This document shows positions 49,395 to 58,262 of a stretch of DNA of 64,000 nt, piece after piece (position 1 is the stretch's first letter; every line of letters begins with the position of its first letter). The notes below the pieces were generated by a model that searched no databases, was not told the DNA's origin, and worked only from the letters and a program-made list of their open reading frames with translations. The stretch spans positions 372,001 through 436,000 of the forward strand of contig BTUI01000001.1 of the NCBI GenBank assembly GCA_045863195.1, read 5' to 3'. A program made the position numbers and the translations under genes. The DNA is from W-Chloroflexi-9 sp045863195. Lineage in GTDB: Bacteria; Chloroflexota; Dehalococcoidia; UBA2979.

Positions 49395-51209
49395 TCAGCG
49401 GCGCCCGAAGGAGCGCTCCAGCGCCGCCCGGCTGAGGTGCAGCATGGTCGGGCGGCCATGCGGGCAGGTGTGCGGCGTGTCGCACGCCTCCAGCGCCCGC
49501 AGGAGGGCGCGCTGCTGCTCCTGATCCAGCCGGTCGCCCGCCATCACCGCCGCCCGGCAGGCGAGCGTCGCGGCGACGCGGTCGGGACCCGTCAGCCGCT
49601 CCTCCGCGGCGAGGCGGTCGAGGAACGCGTTCAGCGCACGGGCTGGGTCGCGCGCGGGCAGCCCGGGCGGCACCGCCCGCACGATCACCGCCGTGCCGTC
49701 CGCCGGGGCGATGCTCCAGCCCACCGCCGCCAGCGCCTCGGCGGCCTCCTCGACGAGCGACACCTGGGAGGCCGAGAGCGTCACCACCGCCGCGTCGAGC
49801 AGCGGCTGGCTCGCGACCTCGCCCGTCGCGCGGCGTGCCAGCGCCTGCTCGTACAGGACGCGCTCGTGCGCCGCGTGCTGGTCGACCAGGTACATGCCGT
49901 CCGGCGCCTCCGCGACGATGTAGGTCAGTTCCACCTGCCCGAGCGGGCGCAGCACCGGCACCGCTGCCGTCAGCGGCAGCCCGGCTTCCGAGGGCGCCCG
50001 TTCCGGCACGAACGAGACCCCCTGCGCCGACGCGACCACGGAGCGCCCGCTGGGGGCGTCCGCGGGCACCTCCGGCCGCGTGTCGGGCGCGTCCCCGGGC
50101 GGCGTCCACGCAAACACCGGCCGCTCGCCCGGGGGCATCGAGGGCGGCGGGAGCAACGGCACGGCGTCGAGCGCGGGCGCCTCCGGCGTGAGCGCGCCAC
50201 CGAGGGCGGCACGCACCGCCGCGCCGACCGCCGCATAGACGAGCCGTTCGTGGCGGAAGCGCACCTCCGCCTTCGTCGGGTGCACATTCACATCGATCTG
50301 GTCGGGCGGCACCGTGATCCGCACGAGCGCGACCGGGTGCCGCCCGGCCGGGATCAGCCCCTCGTACGCCTGCTCCACGGCGTGCGTGAGCGAGCGCGAC
50401 ACGATCGTGCGGCCGTTCGCGACGAAGTGGAGCGCGCCGCGGCTCCCCCGGTGCAGCGAGGGCGCGCCCGCCAGCCCGGCGACCTCCACGGACGCCCCGT
50501 CCGCCTCGGCGCGGGCGTGGCGCACCGGCAGCAGCGCGCCGGCAACGTCCACGCCATGCACCGCCGCCACGGCGTCGCGCGGGTCGCCGCTGCCGGGCGT
50601 GTTGAGCGCGGTGCGCCCTTCCGTGACGAGGCGAAACGCCACCTCCGGGTAGGCGAGCGCGTAGTCGGAGACCACCTGCACCACCGCACGCGCCTCGGCG
50701 CGGGGGGCGCGCAGGAACCGCCGACGCGCCGGCAGCGCCGCGAACAGGTCACGCACGTCGATCACCGTCCCCGCGGCGGCGGCGGCGCTCCCCTGCCGCT
50801 CGATGCGCCCGTTACGCACGCGCACGGTCGCCGCGCCCTCCTGCTCCACGGGACGCGTCGTGAGGTCGACCGAGGCGGCGGCGGCGATCGCCGCCAGCGC
50901 CTCGCCGCGGAAGCCGAGCGTGCGCACCGCGAACAGGTCGTGCTCGCTCCGGAGCTTGCTCGTGGCGTGCCGCTCGAAGGCGTCCGCGACCTGGTCTGGC
51001 GGGATGCCGCAGCCGTTGTCGCGCAGCCGGATGCGGTCGATGCCGCCGCCCTCGATCTCGACCTCGATCAGCGTCGCCCCGGCGTCCAGCGCGTTCTCCA
51101 GCAACTCCTTCACCACGCTCGCCGGGCGCTCGATCACCTCGCCCGCGGCAATGCGGGCGGCGATCTCCGGCGGGAGGATGGCGATGCGCGGCCGGGGGGT
51201 GGCGACCAT
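49395..51209 (-). CDS. mutL: DNA mismatch repair protein MutL
   Basis: The 604-residue GHKL ATPase and endonuclease partner of MutS. N-terminal motifs: IAAGEVIERPASVVKELLENALDAGA, LRDNGCGIP, RHATSKL, TLGFRGEALA, and HPTKAEVRF later. The C-terminal endonuclease motif DQHAAHERVLYE (DQHAx2Ex4E) and ACRAAVMAG, CPHGRPT are intact, so it should nick DNA as in most non-Gammaproteobacteria. The Pro-rich linker (360-440) is normal. ATG 51209 starts 19 bp before the divergent promoter of the subtilase gene. Confidence 0.96.
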   Translation of the reverse strand: MVATPRPRIAILPPEIAARIAAGEVIERPASVVKELLENALDAGATLIEVEIEGGGIDRIRLRDNGCGIPPDQVADAFERHATSKLRSEHDLFAVRTLGFRGEALAAIAAAASVDLTTRPVEQEGAATVRVRNGRIERQGSAAAAAGTVIDVRDLFAALPARRRFLRAPRAEARAVVQVVSDYALAYPEVAFRLVTEGRTALNTPGSGDPRDAVAAVHGVDVAGALLPVRHARAEADGASVEVAGLAGAPSLHRGSRGALHFVANGRTIVSRSLTHAVEQAYEGLIPAGRHPVALVRITVPPDQIDVNVHPTKAEVRFRHERLVYAAVGAAVRAALGGALTPEAPALDAVPLLPPPSMPPGERPVFAWTPPGDAPDTRPEVPADAPSGRSVVASAQGVSFVPERAPSEAGLPLTAAVPVLRPLGQVELTYIVAEAPDGMYLVDQHAAHERVLYEQALARRATGEVASQPLLDAAVVTLSASQVSLVEEAAEALAAVGWSIAPADGTAVIVRAVPPGLPARDPARALNAFLDRLAAEERLTGPDRVAATLACRAAVMAGDRLDQEQQRALLRALEACDTPHTCPHGRPTMLHLSRAALERSFGRR

Positions 51210-51227
51210 CAGGCCGCCCCCGCCGCG

Positions 51228-51256
51228 TTGCCGGGCGATCCGCCGCTCACTACGAT
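51228..51256 (+). promoter_or_regulatory. Sigma-70-type promoter of the subtilase gene
   Basis: TTGCCG (51228-51233) and TACGAT (51251-51256), 17 bp apart, the same pair as before guaA. The expected start site near 51263 leaves a leader of about 27 nt to the CTG codon at 51290, with AGGAGG (51275-51280) between. Confidence 0.6.
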
Positions 51257-51289
51257 TTCTGTCGGGGTCACCGCAGGAGGAGAAGGACA

Positions 51290-52702
51290 CTGCTCCACCG
51301 CCGGCCATGGACCGCTGGGCGGGTTGCCGTCCTCGTGCTCTTCGCCACCCTGGCGGCCAGCGCCGGGCTGCCGCGTGCCACCCCGCCCGCCGAGGTCGGC
51401 GCCACCCCACCGGAAACCGACCTGCTCTACCTCCAGCCGGCCTCGGGCGTCTCCGCCGAGGGGCTCGCGGAGGCGCTCCGCGTGCTCGGCGTGGAGGTGG
51501 TGACGGCGGGCGTGGACGGCGCGCGTGTCGCCGTGCCCCCGGGCGCGGAGCCGGCGGCCCTCGCCGCCCGCCTCGCCGCCAGCGGCCTCGCCCGCAGCGT
51601 GGAGGGCGACGGCATCGTCCGCGCCGCGCGCGAGCCGGACGATCCGCGTTATGTCGAACAGTCGCACTACCTCGACGCGATCGGCGCGCCGCAGGCGTGG
51701 GCGCGCGCCACCGGCGGGGGCGTGGTGATCGCCGTGATCGACACCGGCATCGACCTCGCCCACCCGGATCTCGCGTCGCGGCTGTTCGTGAACCGCGGCG
51801 AACTGGCGAACGGCCGCGACGACGACGCCAACGGCTGCGTGGACGACGTCAGCGGCTGCTCCTTCGTCTCGCCGGTCACGGCGGACCCCTCCTGCGGCTA
51901 CACCACCGCCCCACCCCACGCCGGCGTGCAGGACGACGAGGGGCACGGCACGTTCGTCGCCGGCATCGCCGCCGCCGCCGGGGACAACGGCCGCGGCATC
52001 GCCGGGGTCGCCTGGGACGCCCGCCTGCTGCCGGTGAAGGTGCTGGACTGCACGGCGACCGGCCGCATTTCGGACGCGGCGGGCGGCATCCGCTACGCCG
52101 CGCGCCTCGGCGCGGACGTCATCAACATCTCCTTCGGCACGCTCACCGACTCGCCCGTGCTGCGCGACGCCGTCCGCGAGGCGCAGGCGCTCGGCGCCGT
52201 GGTCGTCGCCTCCGCCGGCAACGACGGCCGCCGCGGGGTCACCTACCCGGCCCGCTACGACGACGTGCTCTCGGTCGCCGCCAGCGGTCTGCAGCGCGCC
52301 ACCGGGCTGGACTACCGCGCGACCGCCACCTTCGCGAACTTCGGCGGCGGCGTGGACTTCCTCGCCCCTGGCGTGCGCGTGCTCAGCACGGTGCCGGCCG
52401 GCCTCTGCGGCCGCCGCGGCTGGGTGTGCGGAGAGGACGGCCCCTACGCCGTGGCCAGCGGCTCCTCGTTCGCCACGCCGGTCGTGGCGGGCGCGGTGGC
52501 GGTCATGCTCGCGCGTCACCCCGGCCGCTCCCCGGACCTCGCCGTGCGCCTCCTGCTCGGCGCGCGCGGCCCCGGCGCCACCGTCGCCGACGCGCGCGTC
52601 CTCGACCTCGGCGCGGCGGTGGAACGCGAGGTGTTCACGCTCGGCGCGCCCGGCACCAGCCGCGCCGGCGGCGGCGCCGTGCCGGGCCCGCGGGACGACT
52701 GA
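51290..52702 (+). CDS. Secreted subtilisin-family serine protease (S8), probable CTG start
   Basis: About 470 residues. Signal peptide RRPWTAGRVAVLVLFATLA, a fervidolysin-like propeptide (LLYLQPASGVSAEGL, VEGDGIVRAA), and a catalytic S8 domain with Asp in IAVIDTGIDLAHPD, His in DDEGHGTFVAGI, Asn in SAGNDGR and Ser in SGSSFATPVVAG. Two insert Cys pairs may bridge. The first standard codon, GTG 51335, would cut the signal peptide and has no Shine-Dalgarno, whereas CTG 51290 has AGGAGG 9 nt upstream and a promoter in register, so it is preferred. It converges on mutS with 8 bp between stops. Confidence 0.85.
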   Translation: MLHRRPWTAGRVAVLVLFATLAASAGLPRATPPAEVGATPPETDLLYLQPASGVSAEGLAEALRVLGVEVVTAGVDGARVAVPPGAEPAALAARLAASGLARSVEGDGIVRAAREPDDPRYVEQSHYLDAIGAPQAWARATGGGVVIAVIDTGIDLAHPDLASRLFVNRGELANGRDDDANGCVDDVSGCSFVSPVTADPSCGYTTAPPHAGVQDDEGHGTFVAGIAAAAGDNGRGIAGVAWDARLLPVKVLDCTATGRISDAAGGIRYAARLGADVINISFGTLTDSPVLRDAVREAQALGAVVVASAGNDGRRGVTYPARYDDVLSVAASGLQRATGLDYRATATFANFGGGVDFLAPGVRVLSTVPAGLCGRRGWVCGEDGPYAVASGSSFATPVVAGAVAVMLARHPGRSPDLAVRLLLGARGPGATVADARVLDLGAAVEREVFTLGAPGTSRAGGGAVPGPRDD

Positions 52703-52710
52703 GCGGCGCA

Positions 52711-55314
52711 CTACCCCTCCACCCCGAGGCGGCGGCGCGCCTCCGCGCGGAGGTCGTACAGCGCCTGGAGCGCCTCCAGCGGGGTGTGCTGGTCCGGCTC
52801 CAGCACGGCGAGCCGCCGCAGCAGCGCGTCCGGCTCCGCCGCCAGCAGCGACAGCTGACGGCCGTCCCCGGCGGGCGGCGCGGGCGCCGGGCGTCCCGCC
52901 TCCAGCCCCCCGAGGAGTTCGCGCGCCCGCGCCACCACCGCGCGGGGCAGCCCGGCGAGCGCGGCGACGTGGACGCCGTACGACCGGTCCGCCCCGCCGT
53001 CCACGATCCGGTGGAGGAAGACCACCTCGTTCCCCTCCTCGCGCACGGCGACGGAGCGGTTGGCGATGCGCGGCAGCGTCTGCGCCAGCGCCGTGAGTTC
53101 GTGGTAGTGCGTGGCGAAGAGGGTGCGCGGCGTCCCCTGCGGTCGGTGGTGGAGGTACTCGATCACCGCCTGCGCGATCGCGAGGCCGTCCCACGTCGAC
53201 GTGCCCCGGCCGACCTCGTCCAGGATCACCAGCGACCGCTCCGTCGCGTGGTGCAGGATCGTCGCCGTCTCCAGCATCTCCACCATGAACGTCGACTGCC
53301 CGGCGGCGATGTCGTCCTGCGCGCCCACCCGCGAGAAGATCCGGTCCACCATCGCGACCCGCGCGCGCTCCGCCGGGACGAACGCGCCGCACTGCGCGAG
53401 GAGCACGATCAGCGCGCTCTGCCGCAGGTAGGTCGACTTGCCGGCCATGTTCGGCCCGGTCAGCACCACGAGGTCGGCGTGCGCGCCGCCGAGGTGGGTG
53501 TCGTTCGGCACGAACGCCCCGCGCGGGAGCAGCGTCTCGACGACCGGGTGCCGCCCGCCCTCGATCTCGATCGCGCCGCCCTCGTGCAGTTCGGGCCGGA
53601 CGTAGCGCCCGTCCACCGCCAGCACGGCGAGCGCCGCCGCCACGTCCACGCGCGCCACCGCCCCCGCCGCCCGCTCGATCGCCACGCCCGCCGCCGCCAC
53701 CTGCGCGCGCAGCCGGTCGACGATCGCGCGCTCCGCCTCTGCCAGCGCGTCCTTCGCGCCGAGGATCTCCCCCTCCAGCGTCGCGAGCGGCGCGTAGAAG
53801 AAGCGCTGGGTGTTTGCCAGCGTCTGCCGCGGCTCGTACTCCGGCGGCGCCTTCTCCGCCTGCGAGCGCGGGCACTCCAGGAAGTAGCCGAAGACGCGGT
53901 GGTAGCCGACCTTCAGCGAGGCGATCCCGGTGCGCTCCCGCTCCCGCCGTTCGAGGTCCGCGAGCGCGCTGCGCGCGTCCGTGGTCAACCCGCGCAGCCG
54001 GTCGACCTCCGCGTCGAAGCCCGACCGCACCGTCGGCGCGTCGCCCACCTCGGCGGGGGGATCCTCCGCGAGCGTCGCCAGCACCGCCGCCACCGTCTCC
54101 TCGACCCCACCGAGGCCGTCCGCGGCCCGTGCCGCCGCCTCTCCCGCACCCGCCGCGGCCGCACGGACCGCGGGCAGCCGGGCGAGGCCCTGTGCGAGTT
54201 GCCACAGGTGGCGCGCATGCGCCGTCCCGGCGCGGACGCGGCCGAGCAGCCGCTCCACGTCCGGCATCCCGCGCAGTTCGCGCCGCACCGCCTCACGCGC
54301 CAGCGTGGAGGCGACGAAGGCCGCGACCTCATCCAGCCGCGCCTCCGCCTCGGCGGCACGGCGCAGCGGGCGGCCGAGCCGCAGCCGCAGCAGTCGTGCG
54401 CCCATCGGCGTGAGGGTGCGGTCGAGGGTGTCGACGAGCGAGGCCTCGCCGGAGCGGCCGCCGGTGAACAGCTCCAGGTTGCGGCGCGTCTGCGGGTCCA
54501 GGTAGACGACCTCGGCGGCGCGCACCGGGCGAGGGACGCGCAGATGCGCCAGCGCCTGCGGCCACATCGACTCCAGGTAGGCGACGACCGCGCCGGCGGC
54601 GCCCACGGCCGCCTCCAGCCCCTCGAGGCCAAAGCCGTCCAGCGTGGCGACGCCGTACCGCTCGCGCAGTCGCTCCGCCGCGCGCTCCGGGCGGAACTCC
54701 CGCGCCGGCCGCCCCGTCACCAGCACGTCGCCCGGCAGCCCGGCCGAGGCGGCCGCGACGCCATCCGGCAGCAGCACCTCGCGCGGGCGCAGCCGCGCCC
54801 ATTCGCCGGCGAGCGCGTCCGCCTCCAGCACCTGCACCTCGACCTCGCCGGTCGTGACGTCGCACGCCGCGAGCCCCCACCGCTCCGGGTCGCCCGGCGC
54901 GGTCGCCGTGTCGCGCACCGCCGCCGCGAGCCAGTTGTGGCCCGGCCCCGCGAGTAGTTCGCCGCCGTCCACGGTGCCGGGCGTGACCACGCGCGTGATG
55001 CGCCGCTCGACGAGGCCGGGCGCGCCCCCCCGCGACGGTGGCAGGCTCACCTGGTCGGCGATCGCGACGCGGTGCCCGGCGGCGACGAGCGTGTCCAGGT
55101 AGCGGTCCAGCTGGTGGTAGGGGATGCCGGCGAGCGGGATGCGCGTGCCGTCCCCGCCCATCGGGCGGGAGGTCAGCGCGATCCCGAGGACGCGCGCGGC
55201 GACCTCGGCGTCCTCGTCGAACGTCTCGTAGAAGTCGCCCATCCGGAACAGCAGCAGGGCGTCCGGGTGCTGGGCCTTCAGGTCGAGGAACTGCTGGCGG
55301 GCCGGGGTGGCCAG
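52711..55314 (-). CDS. mutS: DNA mismatch repair protein MutS, probable CTG start
   Basis: An 867-residue mismatch-binding ATPase. The mismatch-recognition motif is GDFYETF; the ATPase has GPNMAGKST (Walker A), the block LVILDEVGRGTSTWDGLAIA and FATHYHEL. The first ATG (55242) would start at MGDFYE, losing the preceding conserved residues ARQQFLDLKAQHPDALLLFR that are encoded in frame. No ATG, GTG or TTG lies between them and the upstream stop. CTG 55314 (LATPARQQ) has AGAGG ahead of it and gives a typical MutS N-terminus, so it is taken as the start. The C-terminal clamp and HTH region are normal. Confidence 0.92.
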   Translation of the reverse strand: MATPARQQFLDLKAQHPDALLLFRMGDFYETFDEDAEVAARVLGIALTSRPMGGDGTRIPLAGIPYHQLDRYLDTLVAAGHRVAIADQVSLPPSRGGAPGLVERRITRVVTPGTVDGGELLAGPGHNWLAAAVRDTATAPGDPERWGLAACDVTTGEVEVQVLEADALAGEWARLRPREVLLPDGVAAASAGLPGDVLVTGRPAREFRPERAAERLRERYGVATLDGFGLEGLEAAVGAAGAVVAYLESMWPQALAHLRVPRPVRAAEVVYLDPQTRRNLELFTGGRSGEASLVDTLDRTLTPMGARLLRLRLGRPLRRAAEAEARLDEVAAFVASTLAREAVRRELRGMPDVERLLGRVRAGTAHARHLWQLAQGLARLPAVRAAAAGAGEAAARAADGLGGVEETVAAVLATLAEDPPAEVGDAPTVRSGFDAEVDRLRGLTTDARSALADLERRERERTGIASLKVGYHRVFGYFLECPRSQAEKAPPEYEPRQTLANTQRFFYAPLATLEGEILGAKDALAEAERAIVDRLRAQVAAAGVAIERAAGAVARVDVAAALAVLAVDGRYVRPELHEGGAIEIEGGRHPVVETLLPRGAFVPNDTHLGGAHADLVVLTGPNMAGKSTYLRQSALIVLLAQCGAFVPAERARVAMVDRIFSRVGAQDDIAAGQSTFMVEMLETATILHHATERSLVILDEVGRGTSTWDGLAIAQAVIEYLHHRPQGTPRTLFATHYHELTALAQTLPRIANRSVAVREEGNEVVFLHRIVDGGADRSYGVHVAALAGLPRAVVARARELLGGLEAGRPAPAPPAGDGRQLSLLAAEPDALLRRLAVLEPDQHTPLEALQALYDLRAEARRRLGVEG

Positions 55315-55358
55315 GGGACGGAGGCCTCTCGCGGGGAGTCGCGAACGTCGGCCCGCAC

Positions 55359-55388
55359 AGTCTACGGGCCGCCGCGGCCCGCCCTCAA
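55359..55388 (-). promoter_or_regulatory. Possible promoter of mutS
   Basis: On the minus strand TTGAGG (55388-55383, overlapping the VapC stop) and TAGACT (55364-55359) are 18 bp apart. A start near 55352 would put CTG 55314 about 38 nt into the transcript. Confidence 0.45.
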
Positions 55389-55798
55389 GGCGCGGACGGC
55401 CCGATCCGCCGCAGCACGATCCGCTCGCCCGGGAAGCGGTGGTCCGCCGTCACTACCTCCGCGTCACCCCGGGACACGGCGCGCGCCCAGATCAGCGCAT
55501 CCCCGAACGAGACCCGCCCGGACGGCCGGCACATCAGCAACGCCTCGGTCATGGTCTCGGCCTCGATCTGGTCGAGCACGATCGCCTCATGCTGGATGAG
55601 GGCGAGCAGCACGTCCACGATCTCCTCGCGGGAGCGCCGGTACTGGCTCCGGAGTACGAAGGCGGTCTCCAGGATGACGGCGTCGGTCAGCACGAAGGCC
55701 TCGCCAGCGTCGAGGAGCCGCGCCACGGCGGCGGCGGAGGTGGCCGGCTCGCCCGTGAGGTAGCGCATCACCACCGAGGTATCGAGCAGCGCGGTCAC
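55385..55798 (-). CDS. PIN-domain toxin, VapC-like
   Basis: A 137-residue PIN protein. The acidic residues expected at the active site are visible as ALLDTSVVMRYL (Asp), VILETAFVL (Glu), SFGDALIWARA (Asp) and VVTADHRF (Asp). VapC toxins are RNases, often against tRNA or rRNA. The GTG start at 55798 overlaps the AbrB-type antitoxin stop by 4 nt, the common order in such operons. Confidence 0.9.
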   Translation of the reverse strand: MTALLDTSVVMRYLTGEPATSAAAVARLLDAGEAFVLTDAVILETAFVLRSQYRRSREEIVDVLLALIQHEAIVLDQIEAETMTEALLMCRPSGRVSFGDALIWARAVSRGDAEVVTADHRFPGERIVLRRIGPSAP

Positions 55799-56103
55799 GG
55801 GCGCTCAGATGCCGTGAGGTCGCGGAGCGCCGTCTGCTTGGCCTCCCACTCCTCCGCGATCGCGCGCTCGATGCTGCGGTCGAGCATCTCGTTGTACTCC
55901 TCCTCGCTGAGGTGGGCGTACGAGACGTCCGAGGACGGGCGAAGGATGCCGAACAGCGAGCGGTTGTGCTTCGGCGGGACGAAGTGGATCTCGACGTGGT
56001 CGTCGACCACGCGCTCGATCGCGAGCCAGCCGGGGCCGATGCCCAGGCGGTCGCGGATCTCCTTGCTGATGACGATCTGGCCCTTCGGCCCCATGACCGG
56101 CAT
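55795..56103 (-). CDS. AbrB/MazE-type antitoxin
   Basis: A 102-residue protein. The N-terminal swapped-hairpin DNA-binding domain is seen in GPKGQIVISKEIRDRLGIGPG; the C-terminal half (LSEEEYNEMLDRSIERAIAEEW) is a helix that should wrap the toxin. ATG 56103 has GGAGG 7 nt upstream; the in-frame GTG 56109 is too close to that site. It is the upstream partner of the PIN gene and likely autorepresses the operon. Confidence 0.9.
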   Translation of the reverse strand: MPVMGPKGQIVISKEIRDRLGIGPGWLAIERVVDDHVEIHFVPPKHNRSLFGILRPSSDVSYAHLSEEEYNEMLDRSIERAIAEEWEAKQTALRDLTASERP

Positions 56104-56164
56104 GGTCACACCTCCAGCGCCGGGTCAGACCCGACACCCTCAGTATAACCAGCGCCAGCGAGTC

Positions 56165-56359
56165 CTACCCGGTGCGACGCCCGCCGACCGGGTCGAGGAA
56201 GGAGAAAGCGGCGGCGCCGAGCGCGGCGGCGAGGCCGACCGGCTTGCCGGCCGAGCAGTCGACCGCGCCGGTCACGCAGCCGGCGAACGCCAGCACCGCC
56301 ACCGCCGCCAGCAGCACCCACAACCGCTGCACGAGCGGGTTCGAGGTCATCGAGGCCAT
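56165..56359 (-). CDS. Small membrane protein
   Basis: A 64-residue protein with two hydrophobic spans (LWVLLAAVAVLAFAGC and VGLAAALGAAAFSFL) joined by a short CVTGAVDCSAGKP loop with two Cys. Its size resembles YgaP-type DUF2892 proteins, but the match is not certain. ATG 56359 follows GGAGGGAGC, 16 bp after the nuoF-like stop, so it may be the last gene of the nuoEF unit. Confidence 0.6.
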   Translation of the reverse strand: MASMTSNPLVQRLWVLLAAVAVLAFAGCVTGAVDCSAGKPVGLAAALGAAAFSFLDPVGGRRTG

Positions 56360-56375
56360 CGGATGCTCCCTCCGG

Positions 56376-58262
56376 CTAGGTCAGCGCCACCACGCGGCCC
56401 GTCGCCTGCTTGGCGACGGCCTTCGGCGCGACATCGATGCAGGCGCCGCAGCGGATGCACGCGGCGTCGTCCACGCTGCGGTGGCCGGCGTTGCCGCGGA
56501 ACGCGGCGACCGGGCAGATCGCGACCGCCTCGGCGAGGGCGGGGTCGTACTGGTTGGTCACGACGACCCGGTACAGCCCCTTCATCGTCAGCGAGGGGTC
56601 CTCGCCGCGCAGCGCCGCCTCATAGTCGGCGTGGAAGTGCTGGAGCATGTTGCGGGTGATCTTGGGGCTGAACTGGCCGTGCACGCAGTTGGAGAACTGC
56701 AGCGTGCGGTCGATCAGCTTCAGGTTCGGCTCGTCCTCGCGGCGCCCGCGTCCGTCGATGATGCGGCGGAGGATCTCCGTCTGCCGCTGGTTGCCGCCGT
56801 GGCACGTGGTGCAGCGGCCGCAGGACTCCTCCTCCACGAACGCGGAGAACATCTCCGCGAGGACGAGGACGCTGGTCTTGTCGTTGCAGAAGACGATGCC
56901 GCCGCCGCCCATGATCGCGTCCCACGGCGTGAAGGAGTCGCCCTGGAGGATCAACTTCGGCAGCGCGTGCGCCGGCAGCAGCGAGCCGAGCGGGCCGCCG
57001 GACTGGATCGCCTTCAGTTCGCCGCCCACCATGCCGCCGCAGACCTCCAGCACCTTCGCCAGCGGCGTCGCGAACGGGAGCTCCATGAAGCCGACCCGCG
57101 CGATGTCGCCCGAGAAGGAGAAGATCTTGGTGCCGGTGGCACGCTCCGAACCGTACTGCCGGTACCACTCGGAGCCGTGCAGCAGGATGAGCGGGGCGTT
57201 GGCGTACGACTCCACGTTGTTCACGTTGGACGGCTTGTCGAACACGCCGCGCTGCGCCGGGAACGGCGGCTTGACGCGCGGCATGCCACGGTCGTCCTGG
57301 ATCGAGGAGAGCAGCCCCGTCTCCTCGCCACAGACGTACGCGCCAGCGCCGCGGATCACCCGCAGGTGGAACGTGAGGCCGGTGCCGAGGATGTCCTCGC
57401 CGAGGAGCCCAGCCGTCTCCGCGTCGCGGATCGCCTGCTCCATGCGCGCGATCGCCAGCGGGTACTCGTCACGCAGGTAGATGAACCCCTGCTTCGACTT
57501 CGTGCCGTACGCGCCGATCAGCATGCCCTCGATCAGGAGGTGCGGGTCGCCCTCCATCACCACGCGGTTCACCCACGCACCCGGGTCGCCCTCGTCCGCG
57601 TTGCAGACCAGGTAGTGCTCGTCCCCGGCGGCGCCGAAGAGGAAGTTCCACTTCACGCCGGTCGGGAAGTTCGCGCCGCCGCGCCCCGTGAGGCCGGCGT
57701 CGTTCATCGTGTTCCGCACCTGCTCCTCGGAGGCGTGCCGCCCGAGCATGCGCGCCGAGGCGCGGTAGCCGTCCCGCGCGATGTAGTGGTCCAGCGACTC
57801 CGGGTCGGTGAGGCCCAGGTTCCGCAGCAGGCGCCGCTCGCGCGGCTCCAGCGCGAAGAACGGGTGGTCGCGCAGCGACGGGACGCCCTCGCGCGTGCCG
57901 GCGACGAGGCCGATGCGCAGCGTCTCCGCGGCGCCCCAGTGGCCGGTCGCCTCGTCCACGATCAGGCTGGCGTTCTCCGCGGTGACCGGGCCGTAGAGGA
58001 CCGTCGCGCCGTCCGGGAAGGTGATCTGCACCGTCGGGTGCAGCCACTGGATGCCGTAGCCGTGCACCTGCCCGAGGTCGACGGCCGCGTTCCGCTCGGC
58101 GGCGATCCGCTCGATCGCGGCGCGCGTCCGGCGCGCGCCGTTCGAGATGGAGGACTGGTCGATGGCAACGTCGATGCGCGGGCGCTCCGGCGTCCGCCAG
58201 GCGGCGTAGGCCGCGTCCGCGGCGGCGCGCAGGACCTCGTAGCGCTCCAGCGCGTCAGGCAT
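56376..58262 (-). CDS. NuoF-like NADH dehydrogenase/diaphorase subunit with degenerate N-terminal Trx-like domain
   Basis: A 628-residue flavoprotein. FMN/NADH-binding motifs GRGGANFPTGVKW and CNADEGDPGAW and the GAYVCGEETGLLSSI block are intact, as is the [4Fe-4S] ligand set ESCGRCTTC plus Cys in SNCVHG. At the C-terminus CIRCGAC with a Cys in ICPVAAF can bind one more cluster. The N-terminal thioredoxin-like domain (about 30-105) has lost its cysteines: DQSSISNG replaces the usual TCG region and VHGYGIQWLHP the CxGxC region. It starts at ATG 58262 inside the nuoE end (8-nt overlap). The hydrogenase, formate dehydrogenase or complex I partner is not in the window. Confidence 0.9.
   Translation of the reverse strand: MPDALERYEVLRAAADAAYAAWRTPERPRIDVAIDQSSISNGARRTRAAIERIAAERNAAVDLGQVHGYGIQWLHPTVQITFPDGATVLYGPVTAENASLIVDEATGHWGAAETLRIGLVAGTREGVPSLRDHPFFALEPRERRLLRNLGLTDPESLDHYIARDGYRASARMLGRHASEEQVRNTMNDAGLTGRGGANFPTGVKWNFLFGAAGDEHYLVCNADEGDPGAWVNRVVMEGDPHLLIEGMLIGAYGTKSKQGFIYLRDEYPLAIARMEQAIRDAETAGLLGEDILGTGLTFHLRVIRGAGAYVCGEETGLLSSIQDDRGMPRVKPPFPAQRGVFDKPSNVNNVESYANAPLILLHGSEWYRQYGSERATGTKIFSFSGDIARVGFMELPFATPLAKVLEVCGGMVGGELKAIQSGGPLGSLLPAHALPKLILQGDSFTPWDAIMGGGGIVFCNDKTSVLVLAEMFSAFVEEESCGRCTTCHGGNQRQTEILRRIIDGRGRREDEPNLKLIDRTLQFSNCVHGQFSPKITRNMLQHFHADYEAALRGEDPSLTMKGLYRVVVTNQYDPALAEAVAICPVAAFRGNAGHRSVDDAACIRCGACIDVAPKAVAKQATGRVVALT

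Noticed and set aside
50803..54957. Very long open frame (1384 codons) on the plus strand opposite mutS and across the subtilase gene
   Set aside because: It is antisense to mutS, rich in Arg/Ala/Pro/Gly without any domain, and arises from third-position GC bias.
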